A DNA stretch of 64,000 bases from Candidatus Lambdaproteobacteria bacterium RIFOXYD2_FULL_56_26 (GCA_001783715.1 MFNF01000050.1:1-64000); one strand, 5' to 3'. Shown: positions 27,809 through 37,558, counted from the stretch's first letter. Numbers and translations: made by a program. Notes: generated by a model not told the origin, from the letters alone.

Positions 27809-29374
27809 TTAGGTGTGACTCAGCAGCAAGCGGTCCTCTGCCTCGAGTTTTTCCAGTTCGTTTTGAACCCCGGTCAGGGCCTCAATCCCATCCACGTCAT
27901 TGGTCCCCTGGGCCTGCCGCAACGTGGCGGCAATGTCCATCAGTACAACGATGGCATCGGTCTTATCGTCCTTGCTCATCCCTTTGATGAAGATATTGCC
28001 CCTCTGGCGCAAAAGGCCGCTGGGCGGTTCAAAGGTGGAAAGCAGGACCTTGCGGATCCCAACCACCGCCTCGACCACCAGACCGGCCACTTCCGCCCCG
28101 GTATCCACGATCAGGATCTTGGTCTTGGGGGTGAATTCGTAGTCCTGGTGGTCCACCAGCCGGGGCAGGTCCACCACGCTGATCACCTCGCCTCGCAGGT
28201 TGATCACTCCCTTGACGTATTCGGGGGCCTTGGGCACCGGGACGATCTCCCGCACCGGGATGATCTCGTTGGCCGCCGCCACCTCAATGGCGTACTTTTC
28301 CCCGGCCAGCATAAATTCCAAGATCGGCACCTCTTCTTCCCGGGCACCTTGGTCGGCACCATCATCGGCGGAGCTTTCCAGGTCCTTGAGCACGTCTTGT
28401 TCCTCAAAGCTGAAGAGTTTTTCCAACTTGAGCAGCATCACGATCTGGGTCTTGCCTTCCCGCTCCAGTTTGATCACCCCTTTGAGCTGTTCCAGCTGTT
28501 TGGTGTTGAGGGTGATCGGCGGGTCCACCACTTCGTTTTCCTTGACCAGGTAAACCTCGGTGATCATGTCCACGATCAGGCCGACCTTCACCTCGTTGAC
28601 CTTGATGATGATCACCGGGCATTCCTCGTCGATGATCCGGCCTTCCACGCCCATCCTCTGGCCCAGACGGATCACCGGGATGACCGATTCGCGCAGATGG
28701 AAGATCCCTTCCACAAAGCTGTCCATTTCCGGGACCTTGGTGATCTCAGGCATCTGGATGATCTCTTCCACCTTCAAGGACTCGATGGCAAAGCGTTCCT
28801 TGCCGATAGCAAAGCCCACCAAAAAAATCTCCGGGATCGTTTCCACCTTTTCTTCGCTCAAGGCCCGGACCGGCTCCACTCCAGACTTAACATCCCTTTG
28901 GACGTAAAAGTCGTTTTCATCGATCAACTTTTCGTGGTCCAACAGCAGGAGGATGTTTTCTTCCGAAAGCCGGTAGGAACCGGCAATGTATTTTTGTTTT
29001 TCCCCGGTGACAAACTTGGAGGCAGGCTGGATGCGGCCAGACTCCAAGGTGACGATGGCGTTGATCTGGTCCACCAGCATCCCCAGCTTGCAGCCCTGGG
29101 AATGGATCACCACTACCCTGGCATCGGTGCCCCGTTCCCCCGGCTCGATGCGGAACCGTTTGCGCATGTCGATGATCGAGATCACCTCGCCCCGCAGGTT
29201 GACGATCCCCAAGAAGTAGTCCGGGGTCCGGGGGATGGCGGTGTATTTGCGGGGAACCAGAATCTCTTCAACGCACATGATGTCCACGCCGAAGATTTCT
29301 CCTCCGACCTTGAAGGTGATGTGCTGCAAGGTGCGCTCTACCGCTTGGTTGACAATCGCCGGTACGTTGCTCAT
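27809..29374 (-). CDS. cheW: CheW-type coupling protein with three CheW domains
   Basis: 521 residues formed from three tandem CheW domains: about 17-160 (ITFKVGGEIFGVDIMCVEEIL), 190-345 (FLVGFAIGKERFAIESLKVEEII) and 360-505 (LEFMLAGEKYAIEVAAANEII). Each keeps the LRGEV/LRESV turn for receptor and kinase contact; the second copy reads HLRESVIP rather than LRGEVIS. Normal CheW has one domain (about 150 residues). The protein could bridge several receptors and kinases in one array. First gene of the operon, with the promoter expected in 29375-29536. Confidence 0.95.
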   Translation of the reverse strand: MSNVPAIVNQAVERTLQHITFKVGGEIFGVDIMCVEEILVPRKYTAIPRTPDYFLGIVNLRGEVISIIDMRKRFRIEPGERGTDARVVVIHSQGCKLGMLVDQINAIVTLESGRIQPASKFVTGEKQKYIAGSYRLSEENILLLLDHEKLIDENDFYVQRDVKSGVEPVRALSEEKVETIPEIFLVGFAIGKERFAIESLKVEEIIQMPEITKVPEMDSFVEGIFHLRESVIPVIRLGQRMGVEGRIIDEECPVIIIKVNEVKVGLIVDMITEVYLVKENEVVDPPITLNTKQLEQLKGVIKLEREGKTQIVMLLKLEKLFSFEEQDVLKDLESSADDGADQGAREEEVPILEFMLAGEKYAIEVAAANEIIPVREIVPVPKAPEYVKGVINLRGEVISVVDLPRLVDHQDYEFTPKTKILIVDTGAEVAGLVVEAVVGIRKVLLSTFEPPSGLLRQRGNIFIKGMSKDDKTDAIVVLMDIAATLRQAQGTNDVDGIEALTGVQNELEKLEAEDRLLLSHT

Positions 29375-29536
29375 AGCTTTTTCTCAAATTGGTTCACGGG
29401 GAAAGGCATTGTATCCAACTCCGCCCTAAATTTCAAAGGGATTTCCGCCTCCGGGGCCCTGGGCTTTACTTTTTTTGTCAACCCGGCCTAGGTTATTGCT
29501 ACTCTAGGCGATACAACCTCTATCAACCCCGGCACC

Positions 29537-30175
29537 TTGGACCTTCCCCCGCCTTTGTCGCAAACCTGCCAAATTTTTCTCCAGCCGCTGGCGGGGGCCA
29601 TGGCGGCAGTCCACCCTAAGGAATTGATCCTTGCCAAGGGCTTTGGTTCGGCCAAACGGCAGCGGGAATTTTTGGTGGCCCGGTCCGCCGCCCGGCTGGG
29701 GATTGCTGAAATGGGATTTTTGCCCCTGCCGGTCGGCAAAGGACCCAAGGGAGAACCGCTTTGGCCGCCGGGAGTGGTGGCTTCCCTGGCCCACGACGAG
29801 GGCTGGGCCGGCTGTCTGATCGCCAAGCGGGGCAGTGGGTTGGTTGCCCTGGGGCTGGACTTTGAACCTCTCAACCGGGAGGTCTCCAAAGGGGTGTACC
29901 AAACCATCTATTCCCCTGCCGAAGCACAGCAACTGGAAGCTTTGGGAGATTGGGCCTTGCGGGCCGGATTTTGCGCCAAAGAGGCGATTTTTAAATGCCT
30001 ATACCCCCTCTTTGGGGCCTACCTGGGTTTTTTGGATGCCCAACTGGTTTTTTTGGACCACCAAACCTTTGTGGCCAAACTGTCTCAGCCCAGCGGAGCC
30101 CCTGAGATTCCGGCCCAGGTCACAGGGCAGCTTTGGCGACAAGAGGACCGCATCTTTGCCGCCTTGGGCCTCTAG
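29537..30175 (+). CDS. 4'-phosphopantetheinyl transferase, EntD/Sfp-like
   Basis: About 212 residues. It transfers phosphopantetheine from CoA to carrier proteins of siderophore, polyketide or fatty acid synthases. Motifs in order: EFLVARSAAR, the ASLAHDEGW block, LGLDFEP (Mg/CoA-binding GxD.E) and FCAKEAIFKCLYP (the W/FxxKEA motif). No carrier or synthase gene is adjacent. The start is uncertain: the TTG at 29537 keeps the normal N-terminal length, while the ATG at 29600 would trim 21 residues. It is divergent from the che operon. Confidence 0.85.
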   Translation: MDLPPPLSQTCQIFLQPLAGAMAAVHPKELILAKGFGSAKRQREFLVARSAARLGIAEMGFLPLPVGKGPKGEPLWPPGVVASLAHDEGWAGCLIAKRGSGLVALGLDFEPLNREVSKGVYQTIYSPAEAQQLEALGDWALRAGFCAKEAIFKCLYPLFGAYLGFLDAQLVFLDHQTFVAKLSQPSGAPEIPAQVTGQLWRQEDRIFAALGL

Positions 30176-30297
30176 GGTCCCGGCCAAGGCAGCGGGGCCT
30201 GCCGGGGCCAAAGCAAAGCACTGCCCGGACCCACGGACCAAAGAAAAAGCAGAAAATGTGGATTGTTCGGGAGGAATGGAGGGAAAAAAGAGGGAAG

Positions 30298-30322
30298 GTC
30301 GGCCCCAACTTCGGGCCGACCC
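30298..30322. terminator. Intrinsic terminator between convergent genes
   Basis: Perfect 9-bp stem GGTCGGCCC / GGGCCGACC with a 7-base loop. On the minus strand, downstream of the cytochrome gene, a CTTTTTT tract follows a few bases later, so it mainly serves that gene. Confidence 0.75.
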
Positions 30323-30337
30323 CGGTCTTTAGAACGA

Positions 30338-30643
30338 TTAGTTCTTAGACAACCACTCGGCCAACTCGTGCTTCTGGTCTTTGCTCAAACCCTTCACAGC
30401 GGGGATCATGGCAGCCAACATGGGGCTGTTGTTCCTTTTCCCATCTGCAATGTCGTTCATTTGCTTTTCCAGGTAACCTGCATGTTGCCCAGCCAAATTG
30501 GGGTAGGCGGGGTTTGCAGACTTACCTGCGGGGCCGTGGCAAGCAACACATTTGGCGTAGTCGCCAGCGGCATCAGCCATAACCATGGAAGCACCAGAGA
30601 AGACCAGGGCAGAGCCCAAAAGCAGACCGATAACTTTTTTCAT
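30338..30643 (-). CDS. Periplasmic class I cytochrome c (c553/c5-like)
   Basis: 101 residues with a signal peptide (MKKVIGLLLGSALVFSGASMVMA, cleavage near 23). The single heme site is C32-V-A-C35-H36, and M75 or M79 in NSPMLAAM is the likely sixth ligand. YPNLAGQHAGYLEKQM is typical of small c553-type electron carriers. It is a mobile electron carrier between respiratory complexes. The open frame extends upstream to 30724, but the ATG at 30641-30643 has AAAGGA eight bases upstream and begins the signal peptide. Confidence 0.93.
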   Translation of the reverse strand: MKKVIGLLLGSALVFSGASMVMADAAGDYAKCVACHGPAGKSANPAYPNLAGQHAGYLEKQMNDIADGKRNNSPMLAAMIPAVKGLSKDQKHELAEWLSKN

Positions 30644-30858
30644 GTTGTCCTTTTCTAGGAAGTTGTTTGGCTGTCCCTTTGGGTTAATGCCTTTTTTCTC
30701 AGCAAAAACAACGGGATCAACCAATAAGCCACTATGGAGCCTCCACCGCAGCAGTAGGCTTGTGATTACAAACTTTGGGCCGACTTGTAAAGCCTTTGTT
30801 GTTTTTTTGTTTCTACCCGAAATGACTCCTCCGGCTCCCTGGTGATTTTTACTCTCTT

Positions 30859-32622
30859 TCAGTCCAAGGGGAACAAAAGCCGAAAGCTGCTGCCTTTGCC
30901 CAACTGGGACTCCACTTCCACTCGTCCTTTGTGTAACTTCATGATGTTTTTGACGATTGAAAGCCCCAATCCAGTACTGAGGTCGTTGCCACTTCTCGCC
31001 TTGTCCACCCGGTAAAACCGCTCAAAGATTCGGGGCAGTGCCTCAACCGGGATCCCCAGCCCCTGGTCCTTGACCTCCAGGGACCAGTTTTGGTTGGACC
31101 GGAACCACCCGATCCGCACCTCTTTCCCTTTGCCGCTGTACTTGATGGCGTTATCCAAAAGGTTGATCAGGGCTTGCTCCACCAGCCGGGGGTTGATTTC
31201 CAGCTTGTGGGGTTCCCCTTCTTCTAGAATCAGGCTGATGCCCTTGGCCTTGGCGTTGGGTTGGCAGAGTTGCAAGGCCCCTTTACAAAGCTCCTTGAGG
31301 TCGGTCCGCTCCCGCTCCATGGCCTGTTCAAAACCGTCTTGCTCGATCCGGGCTAGGCTGAGCAGGTCTTCTACGATCATCTCCAGCCGGCCGGTCTGCC
31401 TAGCGATGATCGCCAAAAACCGCTCCAGCTCCGCCGGGTCGTCCTTGGCCCCGTCCTGCAAGGTTTCCACGAACCCCTTGATAGCGGTAATGGGGGTTTT
31501 CAGTTCATGGCTGACGTTGGCCACAAACTCTTTGCGGACATTTTCCAGTCGCAGCAGGTGGGTGAGGTCGTACAAGGCCAAAAGCACGCCGATTTGCCGC
31601 CCCTTGCCGTCGGTCAAGGCGGTTCCGGTCGCTCGGACCACCTTGTCGGTTTGGTAGATCTCGATTTGGGCGGTCACCGGGGTTTCCAACAACAAAGTCT
31701 TTTGGACAAAGGTTTCCAAAGCCGGGTTGCGGACGATCTCCACCAGCTTCTTTTTGTAGGCATCCCCCAGGCTCAGGATCTCCATGGCCGCCGGGTTGAG
31801 GTTGGTGATCCGGCCTTCGGGGTCTAGCACCAAGAGACCCTCTCCAATCCCGGCAAAAATCGCTTCCTGTTCGCACTTTTGCCGGTCGATAGTTTCAAAC
31901 CGGTCCTCCAGTTGCTTGGCCATCAAGTTAAGCGCCCGAGACAGTCGGTCCAACTCCAAGGACTCAAACCCCGGCAACCGAACCGTAAGGTCGCCTTGGG
32001 CAAAGGCTTGGGCTTGTTTTTGGATCTCCTCCAAAGGGATTGAGACCCTTCTAACCACCAGCAGACTGGCCAAGGCTGCCGCCAGTCCCAGGCCCAACGC
32101 CAACCCGGCAATGGCCGGGCGGGTCCAGGAAAGCATCTCGGTATAATAATCCAAAGGAACACCGATCCGCACCACCCCCACCGGATGGACTCCAATCAAG
32201 ACCGGCCTTGCTACGTAGAGCATTTCCCGCTGCTCGGTAAACCCAAATCTCTGGACTGCCAAGGATTCCCCTTGTATTGCCCGTTGGATCTCCTCCAGTC
32301 CGGCCAACTCTTCGGCTGCGCTCAAGTGACCCAAACTGTCGGCCAAAAACTCCCCTTGCAAGGAAACCAAAGTTACCCTTACATCCCCCCCCGAGGCCAG
32401 CCGCTCCGCTATGCCCCCTAGCAGGACCCACTGCCGTTCCTCGATCAGCTTGGCCAACTCCGGCTCCAGGACCTTAGCCCGGAGCAGCAGTTCCCTACTG
32501 ACATAGTCCACAAAAAAACGGGAATACCGGTTGGCCACCAAGGCGCTCAAGAGCAGCATGGCCGTCACAAACACCAACAAAAGAGGCGGGAAAATCTGCC
32601 AAATCAATTTTTTAGGATTCAT
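30859..32622 (-). CDS. PhoR-type sensor histidine kinase (orphan)
   Basis: 587-residue inner-membrane kinase. It has TM1 (about 8-30), a periplasmic sensor (31-165), TM2 (168-190), a HAMP region (190-245) and a PAS domain (about 250-360). HisKA follows with H372 in FVANVSHELKTP, then the HATPase with LLDNAIKYS, DQGLGIP and TGLGLSIVK. The domain order is that of phosphate sensor PhoR, but no response-regulator gene is adjacent and the stimulus is unknown. It starts 15 bases after mtnA, suggesting co-transcription. Confidence 0.92.
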   Translation of the reverse strand: MNPKKLIWQIFPPLLLVFVTAMLLLSALVANRYSRFFVDYVSRELLLRAKVLEPELAKLIEERQWVLLGGIAERLASGGDVRVTLVSLQGEFLADSLGHLSAAEELAGLEEIQRAIQGESLAVQRFGFTEQREMLYVARPVLIGVHPVGVVRIGVPLDYYTEMLSWTRPAIAGLALGLGLAAALASLLVVRRVSIPLEEIQKQAQAFAQGDLTVRLPGFESLELDRLSRALNLMAKQLEDRFETIDRQKCEQEAIFAGIGEGLLVLDPEGRITNLNPAAMEILSLGDAYKKKLVEIVRNPALETFVQKTLLLETPVTAQIEIYQTDKVVRATGTALTDGKGRQIGVLLALYDLTHLLRLENVRKEFVANVSHELKTPITAIKGFVETLQDGAKDDPAELERFLAIIARQTGRLEMIVEDLLSLARIEQDGFEQAMERERTDLKELCKGALQLCQPNAKAKGISLILEEGEPHKLEINPRLVEQALINLLDNAIKYSGKGKEVRIGWFRSNQNWSLEVKDQGLGIPVEALPRIFERFYRVDKARSGNDLSTGLGLSIVKNIMKLHKGRVEVESQLGKGSSFRLLFPLD

Positions 32623-32637
32623 TTTTGTCGTGGCTTA

Positions 32638-33690
32638 TCAGCCAAAAAGAGCTTTGAGATTTTGGGCAAAAGGTGGTTTGATCAACCCCTTTTCGGTGAT
32701 AAACCCATGGATCAACGAATGTTCGGTTGGGTCAAAGGCGGGGTTAAAAACCTTCACTTCCTTAGGGCCGGTTCGTTTTTCTCCAAAGAAGGTGACCTCT
32801 TCCTTGTCCCGTTCCTCAATGTGGATATCCTTGCCAGTGGGGGTTTTGAGGTCGATGGTCGAATAAGGGGCAGCGACGTAAAAGGGGATGTTGAAGTACT
32901 TGGCCAAAATGGCCACCCCGTAGGTCCCGATTTTGTTGGCCGTGTCGCCGTTGGCGGCAATCCGGTCGGCCCCGACGATCACCAGATTGATCTTGCCCAA
33001 ACTCATCAGGTAAGCCGCCATATTGTCGCAGATCAAGGTCACGTCCAACCCCGCCCGGCCCAGTTCCCAGGCGGTCAACCTTGCCCCTTGCAGGAGTGGC
33101 CGGGTTTCGTCGGCATAAACCCGGAACTTCCGGCCCTGGGAGTGGGCGGTGTACATCGGGGCCAAAGCGGTCCCCAGCTTGGAAACCGCCAGATGTCCGG
33201 CGTTGCAGTGGGTCAAAACCCCCATGCCTTCTTGGACCAACGAGGCCCCGTGCTGCCCGATGGCCACCGAGCAGGCGATGTCTTCCTGGTGGATTTCCTG
33301 GGCTTCCCGGACCAGGGCTTGGTACATCGAGGGGCTGTCTAGGCCGCCCAAGGTCTTGGATTTGGCAACCATCCGGCGCAACGCCCAACCCAGGTTGACC
33401 GCCGTCGGGCGGCTGCTGTCCAGGTATTGGGCGACTGCCTCGATTTTCCCCAAAAACGCCGCCGGCTCCAACCCCAGGTGGGGCTTGATCCCCACCAACA
33501 GGCCATAAGCTCCGGCGACCCCCAAGGCAGGCGCACCCCGGACCTTCAACTTTTTGATTGAGTCCCAAACCTGTTTGACATCCTCTTGCCGTTCAATTTT
33601 TTCTTCGTTGGGCAGTAGGGTCTGGTCGAGAAAAAAAAGCTCTCCTTCTTTCCAATCCACGGAAAGGGGCAGGTTCAATTGGATCTCCAT
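32638..33690 (-). CDS. mtnA: Methylthioribose-1-phosphate isomerase
   Basis: 350-residue isomerase of the methionine salvage pathway, converting MTR-1-P to the ribulose form. The eIF2B-like fold is clear: KLKVRGAPALGVAGAYG, the catalytic C162 in LTHCNAGHLA, D242 in VGADRIAANGD, and TANKIGTY. The frame opens 13 codons earlier, but the ATG at 33688-33690 has CAGGAG six bases upstream. No other salvage gene is nearby. Divergent from hrcA. Confidence 0.95.
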   Translation of the reverse strand: MEIQLNLPLSVDWKEGELFFLDQTLLPNEEKIERQEDVKQVWDSIKKLKVRGAPALGVAGAYGLLVGIKPHLGLEPAAFLGKIEAVAQYLDSSRPTAVNLGWALRRMVAKSKTLGGLDSPSMYQALVREAQEIHQEDIACSVAIGQHGASLVQEGMGVLTHCNAGHLAVSKLGTALAPMYTAHSQGRKFRVYADETRPLLQGARLTAWELGRAGLDVTLICDNMAAYLMSLGKINLVIVGADRIAANGDTANKIGTYGVAILAKYFNIPFYVAAPYSTIDLKTPTGKDIHIEERDKEEVTFFGEKRTGPKEVKVFNPAFDPTEHSLIHGFITEKGLIKPPFAQNLKALFG

Positions 33691-33809
33691 TGCACTCCTG
33701 TAGGGGAAAACGGGGTCGGCATCGGCCAACGGTTTGGGGTAGTTCTGGCTCTAACTAACATAGGGGCCTGATTCCGCCAAGTTGATTTCAGCCGGATCGG
33801 GGAACCGGA

Positions 33810-33838
33810 TTGACAGGGGTGGGGAAAACTGGTAGGTT
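33810..33838 (+). promoter_or_regulatory. Promoter of hrcA-grpE-dnaK-dnaJ
   Basis: A perfect -35 TTGACA (33810-33815) is followed after 17 bases by a weaker -10 TAGGTT. CIRCE begins right after it, so HrcA bound there would block initiation. Confidence 0.6.
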
Positions 33839-33865
33839 TTAGCACTCACGAGCGAAGAGTGCTAA
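33839..33865 (+). promoter_or_regulatory. CIRCE operator
   Basis: Perfect consensus TTAGCACTC-N9-GAGTGCTAA, 22 bases before the hrcA ATG. HrcA binds it and represses the downstream heat-shock genes, including its own. Confidence 0.98.
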
Positions 33866-33887
33866 TCACCTTTGGTCACAGGAATCC

Positions 33888-34925
33888 ATGGAATCCAGAA
33901 GTGAACAAATTTTAAACACCATCATCGACCACTACATCCAAACCGCAGAGCCGGTGGGATCAAGGTCGATTTCCAAAAAGTTGCCGGTCAGCCTTTCGGC
34001 GGCAACCATCAGGAACGTGATGAGTGATCTGACCGATTCGGGTTTCCTGAGCCAACCGCACACCTCTGCGGGCCGGGTGCCGACCGATTTGGCCTACCGC
34101 CACTATGTGGACCGGCTCCAAGCCAACCCGACCCCCGAGTTGGTCGATCTGGAAGCGGAAGAAGAACAGTTTGCCGAACTGGCCAAACGTTGCCCCAGGC
34201 TCGAAGACCTGTTGCAGGAAACGGCCAACGAGTTGACCCAAGCGACCCATTGTGTCGGTATGCTCCTGCCCCCCCGGTCCGGGCCGAGCCGTCTGAAAAA
34301 GGTGGAACTCTTGGGCATCAGCCAAACCCAGGTCCTAGTGATCCTGGTCACCCAAACCGGGATGGTCAAAAACCGTATCCTGCCGCTCAAGGAATGTCCG
34401 CCCCAAGAGGACCTGGACAAAATCGCCGGGATCTTGTGCGGACAGTTTGCCGGACAGTCGATCGAAGAGATCCACCTGAATTTCCTGGAACGGTTGACCG
34501 ATGATGCCAAGGAGCTTTCCGCCCAGGCCATTCGGATCGGCAAAAAGGCTTTGGAGATTGAGGCGGCCGGGGAGGTTTACGTCTCGGGCAGCGCCAATCT
34601 TTGTGAATACCCGGAGTTTTTTGACCACCACAGCCTTTACAAGGTGTACCGGCAGTTTGAAAACAAGGAGGCCTTGGCTTCCATGTTTGAAGCCCTAACC
34701 AAAACCGAAGGGCTCCATGTCCAGATCGGCGGGGAGAACCGGGCCTTTGGCCTGGAATCCTGTTCGGTCCTAGCCTCTACCTACGGTACCCAAGGGGCAC
34801 TGTTGGGCGGCATAGCCCTGGTCGGCCCGACCCGCATCGACTACCCCAAGGTGATCGAAGCCATTGGCCGTTCCAGCCGCAAACTCAGTTACGCAGTCAA
34901 TCATTTCCTGATTGAAGGCCGGTGA
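33888..34925 (+). CDS. hrcA: Heat-inducible transcription repressor HrcA
   Basis: 345 residues. N-terminal winged helix (about 1-80; SRSISKKLPVSLSAATIRNVM, then GFLSQPHTSAGRVPTD), a central GAF-like region and a C-terminal dimer region ending SRKLSYAVNHFL. It represses through the CIRCE just upstream and is kept active by GroE. First gene of hrcA-grpE-dnaK-dnaJ; grpE starts 36 bases downstream. Confidence 0.97.
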   Translation: MESRSEQILNTIIDHYIQTAEPVGSRSISKKLPVSLSAATIRNVMSDLTDSGFLSQPHTSAGRVPTDLAYRHYVDRLQANPTPELVDLEAEEEQFAELAKRCPRLEDLLQETANELTQATHCVGMLLPPRSGPSRLKKVELLGISQTQVLVILVTQTGMVKNRILPLKECPPQEDLDKIAGILCGQFAGQSIEEIHLNFLERLTDDAKELSAQAIRIGKKALEIEAAGEVYVSGSANLCEYPEFFDHHSLYKVYRQFENKEALASMFEALTKTEGLHVQIGGENRAFGLESCSVLASTYGTQGALLGGIALVGPTRIDYPKVIEAIGRSSRKLSYAVNHFLIEGR

Positions 34926-34961
34926 CCTTAACCTTCTTAACACCACTTGAACCAACCTACG

Positions 34962-35552
34962 ATGAACGAAGCAGAAAAGGCCCAACCCCAGAACAACCTC
35001 GAACCGGAGGGAGCCGAAATCGCCGAAGACGGCTTCACCCCGGCCCAGCACGAGGAAACCGCCGGGGCCGCACAACCGGCCGCCGAAGACCCGACTTTGG
35101 CCCTCACCGCCAGGGTCAAGGATCTGGAGGACAGGCTCTTGCGCCAAGCAGCAGAATTTGAAAACTACAAAAAACGGGCCTTGGCCGAGACCCAAAACCG
35201 GCTCAAATACGGCCCCGCCGACCTGATCCGGGATCTCTTGACCGGCCTGGACAACCTGGAGCGGGCCTTGGCCCATGCCCAAGAGCAGTCCAAGGGCAAC
35301 GAAGCCTTGAGCCAGTTTGTCAGCGGCATTGCCATGGTCCAAACCCAACTTTTTGAGACCTTGCGCAAGAACAACGTGGAAAGAATCTACCCCTTGGGAG
35401 AGAAATTTGACCCCAACCTCCATGAAGCGGTGGGGATGGTGGCCAGTTCGGAATTCCAGAACGACCATGTCGCTCTGGTGATGCAGGCCGGGTACAAGCT
35501 CCATGAGCGGGTCATTCGCCCCTCCATGGTCCAGGTGGCCCGAAAGGAATAA
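34962..35552 (+). CDS. grpE: Nucleotide exchange factor GrpE
   Basis: 196 residues: an acidic disordered N-terminus (1-50), a long coiled coil (about 50-130; [22 protein letters not shown]) and the beta-wing domain with the family phrase [12 protein letters not shown]. It releases ADP from DnaK. A TTG five codons upstream is in frame; the ATG at 34962 is preferred, though neither has a good ribosome site. Confidence 0.95.
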   Translation: MNEAEKAQPQNNLEPEGAEIAEDGFTPAQHEETAGAAQPAAEDPTLALTARVKDLEDRLLRQAAEFENYKKRALAETQNRLKYGPADLIRDLLTGLDNLERALAHAQEQSKGNEALSQFVSGIAMVQTQLFETLRKNNVERIYPLGEKFDPNLHEAVGMVASSEFQNDHVALVMQAGYKLHERVIRPSMVQVARKE

Positions 35553-35592
35553 AAAATACAACCAAACGCAACCAACCAACGGAGAAGTCAAC

Positions 35593-37518
35593 ATGGGAAA
35601 GATTATCGGCATCGACCTGGGAACCACCAACTCCTGCGTCGCCATCATGGAAGGGGGTGAGCCCAAAGTCATCACCAACTCGGAAGGGGTCAGGACCACT
35701 CCTTCGGTGGTCGCTTTTACCGACTCCGGGGAACGGTTGGTCGGCCAAGTGGCCCGCCGCCAAGCGATCACCAACTCGGAGCGGACCATTTACGCCGCCA
35801 AGCGGATGATCGGCCGCACCTTTGATTCCGACTCGGTGCAACGGGACCTCAAAAACCTGAGCTACAAGGTGACCAAGGCCCCCGGCGGTCTGGCCCAGAT
35901 CGAAGCGGGCGGCAAAGGCTACAGCCCCGCCGAGATCAGCGCCTTTGTGTTGCAAAAGATGAAACAAACCGCCGAAGACTACCTGGGCGAACCGGTCACC
36001 GAAGCGGTGATCACCGTGCCCGCCTACTTCAACGATGCCCAGCGCCAAGCGACCAAGGATGCGGGCAAGATTGCGGGGCTGGACGTAAAAAGGATCATCA
36101 ACGAGCCTACCGCCGCCGCTCTGGCCTACGGTCTGGACAAAAAGGAAGAAGAACTGATTGCGGTCTTTGACCTGGGTGGCGGTACCTTTGACGTAACGGT
36201 GCTGGAAATCGGCGATGGGGTTTTTGAGGTGAAATCCACCAACGGCGACACCCACCTGGGCGGCGAGGACTTTGACCTGCGGATCATCGACTGGCTGGCG
36301 GCGGAGTTCAAAAAGGAACAGGGCATCGACCTGCGGTCCGACAAAATGGCCCTGCAACGACTCAAGGAAGCGGCAGAAAAGGCCAAGCACGAGCTTTCCA
36401 GCTCCACCGAGACCGACATCAATCTGCCCTTTATCACCGCCGACCAAACCGGCCCCAAGCACTTGAACGTCAAGCTCTCTCGGGCCAAGTTGGAACAATT
36501 GGTCGAAGACTTGATCCAGCGGTGCCTGGAGCCGATGAAGGCGGCGCTCAAGGATGCCGGGGTTACGGTCAACGACATCGCCGAAGTGATCATGGTCGGC
36601 GGGATGACCCGGATGCCCAAGGTGATCAAAGTGGTGGAAGAGTTTTTTGGCAAGCCCCCACACAGAGGGGTGAACCCGGACGAAGTGGTGGCCATCGGTG
36701 CGGCCATCCAAGGCGGGGTTTTGGCCGGAGATGTCAAGGATGTCCTGCTGCTTGATGTGACCCCTCTTTCCTTGGGGATCGAGACCTTGGGCGGCGTGGC
36801 CACCAAGTTGATTGAACGCAACACCACCATCCCCACCAAGAAGAGCCAGATCTTCTCTACTGCCAGCGACAGCCAACCGGCGGTCAGCATCCATGTGGTG
36901 CAAGGGGAACGGGAAATGGCCGCCGACAACAAGACCTTGGGCCGCTTTGAGTTGGTCGGGATCCCTCCGGCCCCTCGGGGGGTGCCCCAGATCGAGGTGA
37001 CTTTCGATATCGATGCCAACGGCATCGCCCACGTGTCCGCTAAAGACCTGGGCACCGGCAAGGAACAGAAGATCCAAATCACCGCTTCTTCGGGCCTTTC
37101 GGACGCAGAGATCGACAAGATGGTCAAGGAAGCGGAGAAATTCGCCGATGCCGACAAAAAGCGGCGGGACGGGGTCGAAGCCAAAAACCATGCGGACTCC
37201 TTGGTTTACCAGTGCGAGAAGACCCTCAAGGAATCGGGGGACAAGCTGGAAGCCGGGGAAAAGGCGGCCATCGAGGCGGCCATTGCCGAATGCAAGACCG
37301 CCATGGACGGAGGCAACGCCGAAACCATCAAGGCAGCCACCGAGAAACTGACCCAAGCCTTCCACAAGGCTTCCGAAACCCTTTACAAGCACCAGGCCGA
37401 AGGCGCAGCCCCCCAGGGTGAGCCCAAGGAAGCCCATAAGGCCGGGGCCGGCGAAGGGAAAAAAGCGGAAGGCGAAAACGTAGTGGATGCCGACTTTGAA
37501 GAGATCAAGGAAGACTAA
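35593..37518 (+). CDS. dnaK: Chaperone DnaK (Hsp70)
   Basis: 641 residues, normal length. Starts [22 protein letters not shown] with GGAG upstream. The ATPase domain has [17 protein letters not shown] and [13 protein letters not shown], the substrate domain has [14 protein letters not shown], and the tail ends in acidic [11 protein letters not shown]. Works with GrpE and DnaJ encoded on either side. Confidence 0.99.
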   Translation: MGKIIGIDLGTTNSCVAIMEGGEPKVITNSEGVRTTPSVVAFTDSGERLVGQVARRQAITNSERTIYAAKRMIGRTFDSDSVQRDLKNLSYKVTKAPGGLAQIEAGGKGYSPAEISAFVLQKMKQTAEDYLGEPVTEAVITVPAYFNDAQRQATKDAGKIAGLDVKRIINEPTAAALAYGLDKKEEELIAVFDLGGGTFDVTVLEIGDGVFEVKSTNGDTHLGGEDFDLRIIDWLAAEFKKEQGIDLRSDKMALQRLKEAAEKAKHELSSSTETDINLPFITADQTGPKHLNVKLSRAKLEQLVEDLIQRCLEPMKAALKDAGVTVNDIAEVIMVGGMTRMPKVIKVVEEFFGKPPHRGVNPDEVVAIGAAIQGGVLAGDVKDVLLLDVTPLSLGIETLGGVATKLIERNTTIPTKKSQIFSTASDSQPAVSIHVVQGEREMAADNKTLGRFELVGIPPAPRGVPQIEVTFDIDANGIAHVSAKDLGTGKEQKIQITASSGLSDAEIDKMVKEAEKFADADKKRRDGVEAKNHADSLVYQCEKTLKESGDKLEAGEKAAIEAAIAECKTAMDGGNAETIKAATEKLTQAFHKASETLYKHQAEGAAPQGEPKEAHKAGAGEGKKAEGENVVDADFEEIKED

Positions 37519-37530
37519 CCCTTAATCCCG

Positions 37531-37558
37531 TCCGGCCTCTACAACGAGGCCGGATTTT
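37531..37558 (+). terminator. Hairpin with T4 between dnaK and dnaJ
   Basis: Perfect 9-bp stem TCCGGCCTC / GAGGCCGGA, 6-base loop, then TTTT, ending 10 bases before the dnaJ start. The short T run suggests partial termination, which would lower dnaJ relative to dnaK. Confidence 0.7.

Noticed and set aside
33691-33887. SAM or other riboswitch before mtnA
   Set aside because: The minus-strand leader shows no conserved riboswitch pattern; only the hrcA promoter and CIRCE are clear there.
35512-37437. Long open frames opposite real genes (35512-37437 minus; 21994-23475 plus; 27815-29491 plus)
   Set aside because: They mirror dnaK, cheA and cheW, and their products are His/Gln/Gly-rich with no domain likeness, as expected from the complement of GC-rich coding DNA.
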